From: Methanoculleus marisnigri
GTDB taxonomy: Archaea; Halobacteriota; Methanomicrobia; Methanomicrobiales; Methanoculleaceae
Direction of reading: 5' to 3'
Assembly: GCA_002503885.1 (NCBI GenBank)
Contig: DASQ01000052.1
Span: 1-19,361 of the forward strand
Length of the DNA stretch: 19,361 nt
A model generated the notes under the pieces. The model had not been told where the DNA came from and did no database searches. It saw only the letters and a program-made list of their open reading frames with translations. Positions 1 through 7,345 of the stretch are shown in pieces; positions within the stretch are counted from its first letter, which is position 1; each line of letters starts with the position of its first letter. The translations under genes were made by a program, and so were the position numbers.

Positions 1-44
1 TATTTTTGATCTATTCAGGTCCGGATCAACCACCGCCGGCATGC

Positions 45-404
45 TCAGTGCGCCCCGTCGCACTCCCCGCCGTCTTCGTGATGGCAGGAGCTCTCCCCCG
101 GCGAGAGGCGGCCGGCGATGTAGTCCTGCGCGACATAATCAACGTTTCCGCTGATGCCGAGGAGCACCTCGATACCGTTCTCGTGGAAGATGTCGACGGC
201 CCGCGGCCCCATCCCACCGGCGATGATCAGGTTGACCCCATGCCCCGCGAGGAAGACCGGGAGCCGCCCGGGTTCGTGTCCGGGGCTCGGGAGGTCGTCC
301 CTCCGGTAGATGATCGAATCCTCCACGTCAAATATCGCATACTCCCCACAGTGCCCGAAGTGTTCGGATACCATGTTTCCGTCCTGTGCAATTGCAATCC
401 TCAT
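45..404 (-). CDS. NifX/NifB-type dinitrogenase iron-molybdenum cofactor-binding protein
   Basis: A 119-residue soluble protein of the NifX/NafY/NifB C-terminal family, which binds iron-sulfur or iron-molybdenum clusters and carries them between assembly proteins. The family signature is visible: MRIAIAQDGN opens the fold, HFGHC (residues 15-19) is the metal-ligand region, and IIAGGMGPRAVDIF is the conserved glycine-rich strand-helix. The tail after residue 103 is rich in Cys and His (SSCHHEDGGECDGAH) and may be an extra metal site. An upstream in-frame ATG at 482 would add 26 residues unlike the family, so I start at 404, preceded by GGCGAG. It is divergent from the protease operon. DUF5320 and UPF0251 genes, its usual neighbours in methanogens, lie 5.5 kb away on the same strand. 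No nitrogenase genes are seen, so a role in nitrogen fixation is not implied. Confidence 0.88.
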   Translation of the reverse strand: MRIAIAQDGNMVSEHFGHCGEYAIFDVEDSIIYRRDDLPSPGHEPGRLPVFLAGHGVNLIIAGGMGPRAVDIFHENGIEVLLGISGNVDYVAQDYIAGRLSPGESSCHHEDGGECDGAH

Positions 405-513
405 GATCTCGCCTGTTCCTGCGGCCCCGTGTGGACCGCATACAAACATACTACGCATAAGCGCGAAAGTAAGTAAAACCACCTATCGTACCATCCGGTG
501 CCGAACCGGGGAA

Positions 514-525
514 CCTTTTTTAATG
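514..525 (+). promoter_or_regulatory. Putative TATA box of the Lon-like protease operon
   Basis: CCTTTTTTAATG reads as an archaeal TATA box preceded by GGGGAA. A start of transcription about 27 bases downstream, near 546, would leave a short leader that contains GGTGA at 561-565. Similar CCTTTTT motifs precede several other genes in this window. Confidence 0.45.
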
Positions 526-570
526 CATGCGACATCCTGCGGTGTAGTTGCAGGAACTGTGGTGAAACTG

Positions 571-2967
571 ATGGTTCAGCCTTTGGATATCGGAGAGTAC
601 CGGAACGCCTACGAGCCGGGAAAGGTAGAGTGTGCCAGCACCGGGGAAATACGCCCGATGGAGGAGATTATCGGCCAGGAAAGGGCGCTCCGGGCGCTGC
701 GATTCGGCCTTGAGATCCGGGAGAAGGGGTTTAATGTCTACACCTCGGGCGCCCAGGGCACCGGACGGATGAGGGCCGTCCGGAGTTTCCTTGACGAGCT
801 CGCGAAGGCCAAAGCCCGGGCAAGCGACTGGGTCTACGTCCACAACTTCGAGAACCAGTACGAGCCCAACGCCATCGCCCTCCCGGCGGGAAGGGGGCCA
901 CGGTTCAGGGAGGATATGAAGCGGTTCATCGAAGAGGCCCGACAGGCGCTTCCGCGGGCGTTCGAGAGCGAGGAGTACGCCAAACGGCGCGACGAGACCC
1001 TCCAGTCGCTCCAGGGTAACAGAACAGACCTCATCGCCCGGATCAACCAGCGCGCTCAGGAGGCGGGGTTTGTCATCCAGATGAGCCCCATCGGCCTCCT
1101 GACCATCCCGGTCATCAACGGGAGGCCGGTCCCCGAGGAGGAGTTCGTCACCCTCCCCGACGACGTGCGAGCGGAGGTCCAGCGGCGCCGGGACGCCCTG
1201 AACGCCGAACTCCGGAGCACGCTCCGGCAGGTGCAGGACATCGAACGCCAGGGGGCCGAGGCGGTCAAGAACGTGAACCTCGACATCGCCCTCTACGCGA
1301 TAGGGAACCTCGTCGCCGAACTCAAAGAGAACTACGCCGACGTCCCGGAGATCCCGGTCTACGTCGACGCCGTCCAGAACGATATCCTCGATAACCTCCA
1401 GGCCTTCCTCGGGGTCCCCGAGCAGCCGGGCGCCCCGCCCCAGTTCCAGGCCTTCATCCGGGAGCTCCCCTTCCGGAAGTACGACGTGAATGTCGTCGTG
1501 GACAACGCCGATGCCGGGGGGGCGCCGGTGATCGTCGAGCAGAACCCCACATTCCAGAATCTCCTCGGGAAGATCGAGAAGGAAGTCCAGTTCGGCATCT
1601 TCACGACCGATTTCACGATGATCCGGCCGGGCTCGCTGCATAAGGCCAACGGCGGCTACCTCATCCTCAGCGTCGAAGACCTCCTGCGCACCCCCCTCTC
1701 CTGGGACGGGCTCAAGACGGCATTAAAGACCGGAGAGGCCGTAATCGAGGAGCCGGGAGAGCGGATGGGATTCATCACCGCAAAAACAATCAAACCCGAG
1801 CCCGTCCCCCTCGATATCAAGGTGGCCCTCATCGGGACCCCGATGATCTACCAGCTCCTCTACCGGATGGACCCCGACTTCAAGGAGCTCTTCAAGGTCA
1901 AGGCCGACTTCGACGTCGTGATGGACAGGAACGACGAGAACGCCGGGAAGTACGCCGACTTCATGTGCAACCTCGTCCGGGAGGAGAACCTCCGGCACCT
2001 GGACCGGGAGGCAATCGCCCGGGTGATCGAGTATGGCTCGCGCCTCGCCGCGGACAAGGAGAAGCTCTCGACCCGGTTCGCCGCGGTCGCTGACCTCATC
2101 CGGGAGGCGAACTTCTACGCCGCGAGCGACGGGGCGGAGCAGATCGGCAAACAGCACGTCATGAAGACGATCGACGAGAAGGTCTACCGCTCAAACCTGA
2201 TTCAGGAGAAGATCCAGGAATACATCCAGCGGGAGATCTTCCTCATCGAGACCGAGGGGGAGAAGGTCGGCCAGGTGAACGGCCTCTCGGTCATCGGGCT
2301 CGGGGACTTCGCCTTCGGCCGGCCGTCGAAGGTGACCGCAAGCATCGGGGTCGGGCGCGAGGGGATCATGGATATCGAACGGGAGGCGGCGCTCGGCGGG
2401 CCGATCCACACGAAAGGCGTCCTGATCATCAGCGGCTACCTCAACAACAACTACGCGAGGGACAAGCCGCTCGGCCTCTCGGCCCGGCTCGTCTTCGAGC
2501 AGAGTTACGAGGGGATCGAAGGCGACTCCGCGTCGAGCACCGAGCTCTACGCCCTCCTCTCGGCGCTCTCGGGCCTCCCCTTAAAGCAGTACCTCGCCGT
2601 CACGGGCTCGGTGAACCAGAAGGGCGAGGTCCAGGCGATCGGGGGCGTGAACGAGAAGCTGGAAGGGTTCTTCGAGGTCTGCAAGGCAAAAGGGCTCAAC
2701 GGGGACCAGGGAGCGCTGATCCCGGCGAGCAACGTCCAGAACCTGATGCTCAAGGAGGAGATCCTCGAGGCCGCGAAGGCCGGGAAGTTCCGGATCTACC
2801 CGGTACGGACGATCGACGAGGGGATCGAGGTCCTGACAGGCGTCCCGGCGGGCAGCCGGCGGGAGGACGGGACCTACGAGGAGGGGACCGTGAACTACCT
2901 GGTGGACCGGCGGCTCCGGGAGATGGCGGAGACGCTCAAAGGGTTCCAGCCAATGACGGCAAAGTGA
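571..2967 (+). CDS. Lon-family protease (COG1067-type, AAA_32 plus Lon proteolytic domain)
   Basis: A 798-residue cytoplasmic Lon-related protease, close to the usual length of this family and unlike the shorter membrane-anchored archaeal LonB; no membrane helix is seen. The N-terminal ATPase-like domain has a P-loop-like GAQGTGRM at residues 60-67 and the family motif VYVHNF near 89-94. A long charged helical insert follows, then GGYLILSVED at 361-370, where Walker B would be. The proteolytic domain carries the Ser-Lys dyad: S653 in EGDSAS and K696 in GGVNEKLEG, with the same spacing as E. coli Lon. The P-loop Lys is Arg and the Walker B Asp is Ser, so ATP hydrolysis may be lost; AAA_32 domains are known for this. 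The start at 571 follows GGTGA (561-565); GTG at 562 after AGGA is also possible. The stop overlaps the next gene. Confidence 0.9.
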   Translation: MVQPLDIGEYRNAYEPGKVECASTGEIRPMEEIIGQERALRALRFGLEIREKGFNVYTSGAQGTGRMRAVRSFLDELAKAKARASDWVYVHNFENQYEPNAIALPAGRGPRFREDMKRFIEEARQALPRAFESEEYAKRRDETLQSLQGNRTDLIARINQRAQEAGFVIQMSPIGLLTIPVINGRPVPEEEFVTLPDDVRAEVQRRRDALNAELRSTLRQVQDIERQGAEAVKNVNLDIALYAIGNLVAELKENYADVPEIPVYVDAVQNDILDNLQAFLGVPEQPGAPPQFQAFIRELPFRKYDVNVVVDNADAGGAPVIVEQNPTFQNLLGKIEKEVQFGIFTTDFTMIRPGSLHKANGGYLILSVEDLLRTPLSWDGLKTALKTGEAVIEEPGERMGFITAKTIKPEPVPLDIKVALIGTPMIYQLLYRMDPDFKELFKVKADFDVVMDRNDENAGKYADFMCNLVREENLRHLDREAIARVIEYGSRLAADKEKLSTRFAAVADLIREANFYAASDGAEQIGKQHVMKTIDEKVYRSNLIQEKIQEYIQREIFLIETEGEKVGQVNGLSVIGLGDFAFGRPSKVTASIGVGREGIMDIEREAALGGPIHTKGVLIISGYLNNNYARDKPLGLSARLVFEQSYEGIEGDSASSTELYALLSALSGLPLKQYLAVTGSVNQKGEVQAIGGVNEKLEGFFEVCKAKGLNGDQGALIPASNVQNLMLKEEILEAAKAGKFRIYPVRTIDEGIEVLTGVPAGSRREDGTYEEGTVNYLVDRRLREMAETLKGFQPMTAK

Positions 2968-2972
2968 CCGGG

Positions 2973-4145
2973 ATGGAGCGGAGACGGTCGGTCTACATGG
3001 ACCATGCGGCGACGACGCCGACGCGGCCCGAGGTCGTCGAGGCGATGCTCCCCTACTTCTCGGAGCGGTTCGGGAACCCGTCCTCGCTCTATACCCTCGC
3101 CCGTGAGGCGGAGGAGGCGGTCGAGGAGGCGCGAGGCCGCGTGGCGGCGGCGATCGGCGCGAGCCCCGAGGAGGTCTTCTTCACCTCGGGCGGGACGGAG
3201 GCCGACAACTGGGCGGTCAAAGGGGTGGCGGCAGCGAGCCGGAAGAAGGGCGACCATATCGTCACCTCCTCGATCGAGCACCACGCCGTCCTCCATACCT
3301 GCCGGGCGCTCGAGAAGCAGGGCTACCGGGTGACCTACCTGCCCGTCGACGAGTTCGGCCGGGTGGAGCCGGAACGGGTCGAGGAGGCGATCACGGATAA
3401 GACCGTCCTCGTCTCGGTGATGGCCGCGAACAACGAGATCGGGACGGTCCAGCCGGTCCGGGCGATCGCAGCGGTCGCACACGACCACGGTGTCCCGTTC
3501 CATACCGACGCGGTCCAGGCGATCGGGGCCTTCCCGGTGGATGTGAACGAGATCGGGGCCGACCTCCTCGCCATCTCCGCCCACAAGTTCGGCGGGCCGA
3601 AGGGGGTGGGGGCGCTGTATGTCCGGCGGAAAACGCGGATCGGGACGTTCATGGACGGTGGGGCGCAGGAGCAGGGGCGACGGGCCGGGACCGAGAACGT
3701 CCCCGGGATCGTGGGGCTCGGGAAGGCGATCGACCTTGCGGTCGCCGGAATGGCCCGGAACGCTTTCCGGAACGCCGCGATGCGGGACCGGCTGATCCGG
3801 GGAATCCTGGAGACGATCCCCGACACCCGGCTGAATGGCCACCCGGTCGAGCGGCTGGCAAACAACGTCAACGTCGCGTTCCGCTACGTCGAGGGGGAGT
3901 CGATCCTCCTCATGCTCGACGCCCGCGGGATTGCGGCGTCCACGGGGAGCGCCTGCACTTCGGCGTCGCTTGAGCCCTCGCACGTCCTGACCGCCTGCGG
4001 CCTCCCGCCCGAGCACGCCCACGGCTCGCTCCGGCTCACCCTCGGCCACCGGAACACCGAGGAGGACGTCGACTACGTCCTTAGCGTCCTCCCCGGCGTG
4101 ATCGAGCGCCTGCGGGGAATGTCGCCACTCCGGGAGGGGGCCTGA
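2973..4145 (+). CDS. nifS: Cysteine desulfurase, NifS/IscS family
   Basis: A 390-residue PLP enzyme that takes sulfur from L-cysteine, giving alanine and an enzyme persulfide for iron-sulfur cluster and thio-cofactor synthesis. The N-terminal YMDHAATTPT motif is typical. The Schiff-base lysine is K205 in SAHKFGGPKG. The catalytic cysteine is C328 in STGSACTSASLEPSHVL, the long-loop form seen in NifS and IscS. Length is normal. An in-frame GTG at 2964 forms a GTGA overlap with the protease stop; I prefer the ATG at 2973, which places the conserved motif at the usual distance from the N-terminus. The 3' end shares a base with the next start (TGATG), so translation is probably coupled. No IscU scaffold gene lies nearby, so its acceptor is not shown by context. 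Confidence 0.94.
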   Translation: MERRRSVYMDHAATTPTRPEVVEAMLPYFSERFGNPSSLYTLAREAEEAVEEARGRVAAAIGASPEEVFFTSGGTEADNWAVKGVAAASRKKGDHIVTSSIEHHAVLHTCRALEKQGYRVTYLPVDEFGRVEPERVEEAITDKTVLVSVMAANNEIGTVQPVRAIAAVAHDHGVPFHTDAVQAIGAFPVDVNEIGADLLAISAHKFGGPKGVGALYVRRKTRIGTFMDGGAQEQGRRAGTENVPGIVGLGKAIDLAVAGMARNAFRNAAMRDRLIRGILETIPDTRLNGHPVERLANNVNVAFRYVEGESILLMLDARGIAASTGSACTSASLEPSHVLTACGLPPEHAHGSLRLTLGHRNTEEDVDYVLSVLPGVIERLRGMSPLREGA

Positions 4146-5491
4146 TGACCGGCATCTTCAAGGCCTACGACATCCGGGGGCGCTACCCGGACGAACTCGA
4201 TGAGGCGACGGCGGAGAGGATCGGGAACGCCTTCGTCCGGCTCCTTGCGGCGGAGCGGGTCGTCATCGGGCAGGATATGCGGCTCTCGTCCGCGTCGCTT
4301 TCCCGGGCGTTTACGAAAGGCGCGATTGCAGGCGGGGCGGAGGTCACCGATATCGGGATGGCGAGCACCCCGCTTCTCAACTACGCCGTCAGCGACGGGA
4401 GGTTCGACGGCGGGGTGATGGTGACGGCCTCCCACCTCCCGGGGGAGATGAACGGGTTCAAACTTGCCCGCGAGGACGCGATCCCTCTCTCCGGCGACCG
4501 GGATCTCCCCCTCCTCGAGACGATGGTCGGGGAGGAACCCGTGGCCCGCGCCGGCGGGTCCTGCCGCAGGGCCGGGATGCTCGATTCCTACATCGGGAAG
4601 GTGGCCGGGTTCGTCCGGAACCCCCGGCCGCTCACGGTCGTCGTGGACGCGGGGAACGGGATGGCCGGGCCGGAGGTGCCCCGCCTCTTCGCGCGGGTCC
4701 CGGTGTGGCGCCTTTCGCCGCTGTATCTCGAGCCCGACGGACGGTTCCCCCACCACCACGCGAACCCGCTCGACCCCGAAACCACCCGGGAGCTCCAGGA
4801 CCGGGTCGTGGTGGAGGGCGCGGATATGGGGGTGGCGTTCGACGGCGACGGCGACCGGTGCGGGTTCGTCGACGAGCGGGGCGAGCGGGTCCGGGAGGAC
4901 CTGGTGACCGCGCTCATCGCGGCGTTTCTGCTCCGGGAGTTCCCGGGGGCGACGGTCCTCTACGACCTCCGGTCGAGCCGGGCCGTGGTGGAGGCGATCG
5001 AGAGGGCCGGCGGCCGGCCTGTCCGGTCCCGGGTGGGCCACGCCTTCATCAAGGCCCGGATGCGGGAGGAGGACGCCATATTCGCCGGGGAACTCTCCGG
5101 GCACTACTACTACCGGGATAGGGGGTTCACTGACAACGGGCTCCTGACGATGGTCCTGGTCGCAAACCTTCTCGCCGCGAGCGGCCGGCCGCTCTCCGAA
5201 CTCGTCCGACCGCTCGACCGTTATCCCTCGACCGGGGAGATCAACCTCCGCGTGAGCGACCCCGCGGCGGTGCTCGCGGTGCTTGCGGCGCGCTACCGGG
5301 ACGCGGATATCGATAAACTCGACGGGCTGACGGCGACCTACCCCGGCTGGTGGTTCAACATCCGCCGCTCCCACACCGAACCGGTGGTGCGGCTGAACCT
5401 GGAGGCGGATACGGCGGACCTCCTTGATGAGAAGAGGCGGGAGGTCCTCTCGGTCATCCGGGACGCCGATCCAGCGGCGAGGGAGGTATGA
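4145..5491 (+). CDS. Phosphomannomutase/phosphoglucomutase family protein (ManB-like)
   Basis: A 448-residue member of the alpha-D-phosphohexomutase family, which interconverts hexose 6-phosphate and 1-phosphate for sugar-nucleotide synthesis and protein glycosylation. FKAYDIRG opens the protein, as in PMM/PGM enzymes. The phosphoserine is S96 in VTASHLPGEMNGFKL, the metal loop is DGDGDR at 233-238, and the phosphate-binding loop is RRSHTEPVVRLNLE around S409. Two motifs depart from the norm: TASHLP for TASHNP, and SHTEP for SGTEP or SNTEP. The surrounding sequence most resembles the ManB/CpsG branch. The start overlaps the upstream stop, and GGGAGG lies 7-8 bases ahead. Substrate cannot be settled from sequence: mannose is likely, glucose or glucosamine possible. 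Confidence 0.88.
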   Translation: MTGIFKAYDIRGRYPDELDEATAERIGNAFVRLLAAERVVIGQDMRLSSASLSRAFTKGAIAGGAEVTDIGMASTPLLNYAVSDGRFDGGVMVTASHLPGEMNGFKLAREDAIPLSGDRDLPLLETMVGEEPVARAGGSCRRAGMLDSYIGKVAGFVRNPRPLTVVVDAGNGMAGPEVPRLFARVPVWRLSPLYLEPDGRFPHHHANPLDPETTRELQDRVVVEGADMGVAFDGDGDRCGFVDERGERVREDLVTALIAAFLLREFPGATVLYDLRSSRAVVEAIERAGGRPVRSRVGHAFIKARMREEDAIFAGELSGHYYYRDRGFTDNGLLTMVLVANLLAASGRPLSELVRPLDRYPSTGEINLRVSDPAAVLAVLAARYRDADIDKLDGLTATYPGWWFNIRRSHTEPVVRLNLEADTADLLDEKRREVLSVIRDADPAAREV

Positions 5492-5544
5492 ACGCCTACA
5501 ACAACTGGATGCAGTGGAAAGAGCAGCACCAGAAGATGCAGTAA
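5488..5544 (+). CDS. Possible 18-residue ORF overlapping the mutase stop
   Basis: ATG at 5488 overlaps the mutase TGA (ATGA) and opens 18 codons, MNAYNNWMQWKEQHQKMQ, before TAA. GGGAGG sits only one base ahead of the ATG, which is closer than normal, so translation would rely on coupling. The product would be hydrophilic with two Trp and no known motif. It may simply be chance. Confidence 0.25.
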   Translation: MNAYNNWMQWKEQHQKMQ

Positions 5545-5728
5545 GGAATTTCTCAGAACATTTTGCAGGCGGTCTCTCAGAGTACAGGCGCCAAAGATCC
5601 GTCCGCAGGTTGCACGGCGGGCTTCCGGACATTACCCTGTCGGGTAGGTGGATGCCCTGCAGAACGCGCACAATGTTTTTATGATCAAAGAATAATAATT
5701 ATATGCATTGGGATTCCAGGAAATTCGC

Positions 5729-5737
5729 AATAAATGC
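5729..5737 (+). promoter_or_regulatory. Possible TATA box for the tRNA gene
   Basis: AATAAATGC lies about 43 bases before the mature tRNA 5' end, which would give a leader of roughly 17-20 bases. A second AT-rich element, AATAATTATATGC at 5693-5705, is an alternative that would give a longer leader. The rest of 5545-5775 shows no gene. Confidence 0.3.
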
Positions 5738-5775
5738 GTCGTTTCCGAATTCAGGTCGGCCACATCACAATTCTT

Positions 5776-5850
5776 GGGCCCGTAGCTTAGTCCGGTCAGA
5801 GCGCCCGGCTCATAACCGGGCGGTCGTGGGTTCGAATCCCTCCGGGCCCA
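5776..5850 (+). tRNA. tRNA with CAU anticodon (elongator Met or Ile2)
   Basis: A full cloverleaf of 75 bases. The acceptor stem GGGCCCG/CGGGCCC is perfect with discriminator A5850, the D stem GCTT/GAGC is intact, the anticodon stem CCCGG/CCGGG is perfect, and the T loop is TTCGAAT. The anticodon CAT is at 5811-5813. CCA is not encoded. It is not an initiator: the first pair is G-C rather than A-U, and the anticodon stem lacks three consecutive G-C pairs of the initiator kind. The same anticodon serves elongator Met and, after agmatidine modification, Ile2 for AUA codons; I cannot separate these by eye. The T stem has a U-U mismatch at its second pair. No intron is present. Confidence 0.93.
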
Positions 5851-5900
5851 CTCCCATCTTTTGCAAAAAATTGTGCAGAGCGGATGCCCTGCATCTCCGA

Positions 5901-6278
5901 TCACCGGGGCGGTTGACCGGCGTGGGTGTCCCCGTCCTCCGGACACCCCTCCTGGGGCCGGCGGTCGCACCCGACGATCCGGATCGTCTTCCCGTGCACC
6001 AGGGCGTCGGCGACCTTCCCCCGCGCCTCATGGAGGTCGCGCCAGAGGGTCTTTCGGGAGACGCCGAGGGCGACGGCGGCCTCTTCCTGATCGAGTCCCT
6101 GGAGGTCGACGAGCCGCAGGGTCTCCACCTCCTCGGGGAGGATGACGACGAACTCGTCGGGCCTCCCGCAGAGGGGGCCGAAACAACGAAACACTCCCTG
6201 ATCCCCGATAGTCCGGCGGACCCGGGGCCGGCCCCGCCCGCGGTGGCCGTACCCCTCGCCGGGCTCTCTCTCGTTCAC
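5901..6278 (-). CDS. UPF0251 (DUF134) DNA-binding protein
   Basis: A 125-residue putative regulator. The N-terminal RGRPRVRR is the UPF0251 opening. The region VETLRLVDLQGLDQEEAAVALGVSRKTLWRDL is a sigma-factor region 4-like helix-turn-helix, and ARGKVADALVHGKTIRI is the family end motif. Family members are often found beside NifX-like and DUF5320 genes, and presumably control metal-cluster genes, though no target is proven. The start is GTG at 6278; an ATG at 6286 is out of frame. No strong ribosome binding site precedes it. It lies 70 bases after the DUF5320 gene and is probably cotranscribed with it. The C-terminal tail (QEGCPEDGDTHAGQPPR) is polar and probably disordered. Confidence 0.85.
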   Translation of the reverse strand: MNEREPGEGYGHRGRGRPRVRRTIGDQGVFRCFGPLCGRPDEFVVILPEEVETLRLVDLQGLDQEEAAVALGVSRKTLWRDLHEARGKVADALVHGKTIRIVGCDRRPQEGCPEDGDTHAGQPPR

Positions 6279-6348
6279 GGTATCATCTCTGGAGAAGAAC
6301 TCCGTCCCACATGCAGATAGTGCCTTCGCTTCGGCACGGTACCAGCCG

Positions 6349-6549
6349 TTACCACCGGCCGCGTGCCCGGCCGCCGCTACCGAGACCGCGACCGCATCCC
6401 CATGGGATACCGCCCCGGCCGATGCCGCGAAGCACCGGCGTGGCGGACTCGCCTTCCGCCGCCGCAGTCGGGGGCAGAACGCACCGGCCCCGCCGGCCGC
6501 CCGTCATCGGGCCACGGCCTGAGGGTCCGGTTCCATCAAATCCTGGCAT
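6349..6549 (-). CDS. DUF5320-family small Gly/Arg-rich protein
   Basis: A 66-residue protein that begins MPGFDGTGPSGRGPMTGG, the signature of DUF5320 proteins found beside NifX-like cofactor proteins in methanogens and anaerobic bacteria. The remainder is rich in Gly and Arg, including PWGCGRGLGSGGRARGRW, and has only two cysteines. Its biochemical function is unknown. A near-perfect archaeal ribosome binding site, GAGGTGAT (6555-6562), stands six bases before the ATG, and a strong TATA box lies further upstream. It is the first gene of a probable unit with UPF0251. Small size and low complexity make automated callers likely to miss it. Confidence 0.82.
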   Translation of the reverse strand: MPGFDGTGPSGRGPMTGGRRGRCVLPPTAAAEGESATPVLRGIGRGGIPWGCGRGLGSGGRARGRW

Positions 6550-6580
6550 GGTGTATCACCTCAATTAGTACACATATGGG

Positions 6581-6595
6581 TAAAAATATATTAAA
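6581..6595 (-). promoter_or_regulatory. TATA box of the DUF5320-UPF0251 unit
   Basis: Read on the minus strand, TTTAATATATTTTTA is the most A/T-rich block nearby and stands out from the GC-rich surroundings. Transcription would begin near 6561-6566, giving a very short leader just long enough to include the ribosome binding site at 6555-6562. Confidence 0.6.
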
Positions 6596-6686
6596 GTATC
6601 TTATCGGGCAGAACAGGGTAGGGCCGGGGCCAGGGAGCTGTTTTCGGATGCAAAGAGAGGGGATAGGCCCCCCGTGGAGAAGAGGG

Positions 6687-7340
6687 TCAGCCGCGCTTCC
6701 GCATACCGACGAGCAGGGTTGCTCCGGCCAGGGCCACGAGGCCGGCGAGCCACGACGGCGGCAGCCCGGCATACTGCACCGCGGTCGCCGACACCACGGG
6801 CCCGAAGGTCAGGGTGGGCTCGATGAGGGAGGCGGTCGTCGCCTCGGGGGCCGGGGTCTCCTGCCCGACGGCGCCCTCTTCATCGGCGCCGGTGGGCTCC
6901 GCCACCGTTGCCGCAGGTGTGGGAGTGGCGGACGGGCCGCTGCCCGAACCACTGCCGCCACCTGACGACCCGGAAGAGCCGCCGGACGCCGTGCCCGTCG
7001 TCACCGCGAGAGCGATAGTGGTCGAGGCACCCGGGGTGTAGACCGCCGTCTCGGCGGCGAAAACCCCGTCGACGAGGAAGGTGATCGTCTTTCCGGCATC
7101 GCCATCCTCCCCGCCGACGCTCAGGCGCTCATCAAAGAGGGCATCACCGCCGAAGACCCCGGCGGCGAGGGTGAGCGAGCCGCAGTCGCGGCCGTCGATC
7201 CGGGCGATGATGACGGTCCCGGCCGGCGCCGGGCTCCCGTCGATCGTGACCGTGCCCGAGAACTCCGCGGGGAGGAGGGGGAAGGCGGATGCAGGGGCCG
7301 CAAGGGCAAGGAGGAGGAGCAGAACGAAGATCCGTCTCAC
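6687..7340 (-). CDS. Small secreted, C-terminally anchored surface protein
   Basis: A 217-residue exported protein. Residues 1-19 are a signal peptide (MRRIFVLLLLLALAAPASA). About 95 residues of beta-rich domain follow, with SGTVTIDGSPAPAGTVIIAR and KTITFLVDGVFAAETAVYTP; this type of domain recurs in methanogen surface proteins. A Gly/Ser then Pro/Thr/Ala linker, probably glycosylated, spans about 118-165. The end is a single membrane helix (LAGLVALAGATLLVGM) and a basic RKRG tail, giving an anchor with the bulk outside the cell. The start is GTG at 7340, five bases after the stop of the upstream surface gene, with GGAG ten bases ahead. The two genes look like one transcription unit, and this one may now lack its original promoter because the upstream gene is truncated. 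Confidence 0.75.
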   Translation of the reverse strand: MRRIFVLLLLLALAAPASAFPLLPAEFSGTVTIDGSPAPAGTVIIARIDGRDCGSLTLAAGVFGGDALFDERLSVGGEDGDAGKTITFLVDGVFAAETAVYTPGASTTIALAVTTGTASGGSSGSSGGGSGSGSGPSATPTPAATVAEPTGADEEGAVGQETPAPEATTASLIEPTLTFGPVVSATAVQYAGLPPSWLAGLVALAGATLLVGMRKRG

Positions 7341-7345
7341 CTACA

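Noticed and set aside
2895..4049. 384-codon open frame on the minus strand
   Set aside because: Antisense to the cysteine desulfurase, with arginine and aspartate repeats typical of shadows.
5633..5646. TACCC-TGTC-GGGTA hairpin as a terminator of the hexomutase operon
   Set aside because: A five-pair stem without a following T-run. It could be chance, and there is not enough to call a terminator.
4073..5671. 532-codon open frame on the minus strand
   Set aside because: Antisense shadow of the hexomutase, low complexity with no family motif. The sense strand has complete motifs.
5650..5893. GGATGCCCTGCA at 5650-5661 and again at 5882-5893, on both sides of the tRNA, as possible attachment sites
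   Set aside because: Only 12 bases, outside the tRNA 3' end, and no integrase or element gene lies between or beside them.
6320..6337. GTGCC-N8-GGCAC hairpin between DUF5320 and UPF0251
   Set aside because: A short stem with a large loop in GC-rich DNA. No sign of function beyond possible mRNA structure.
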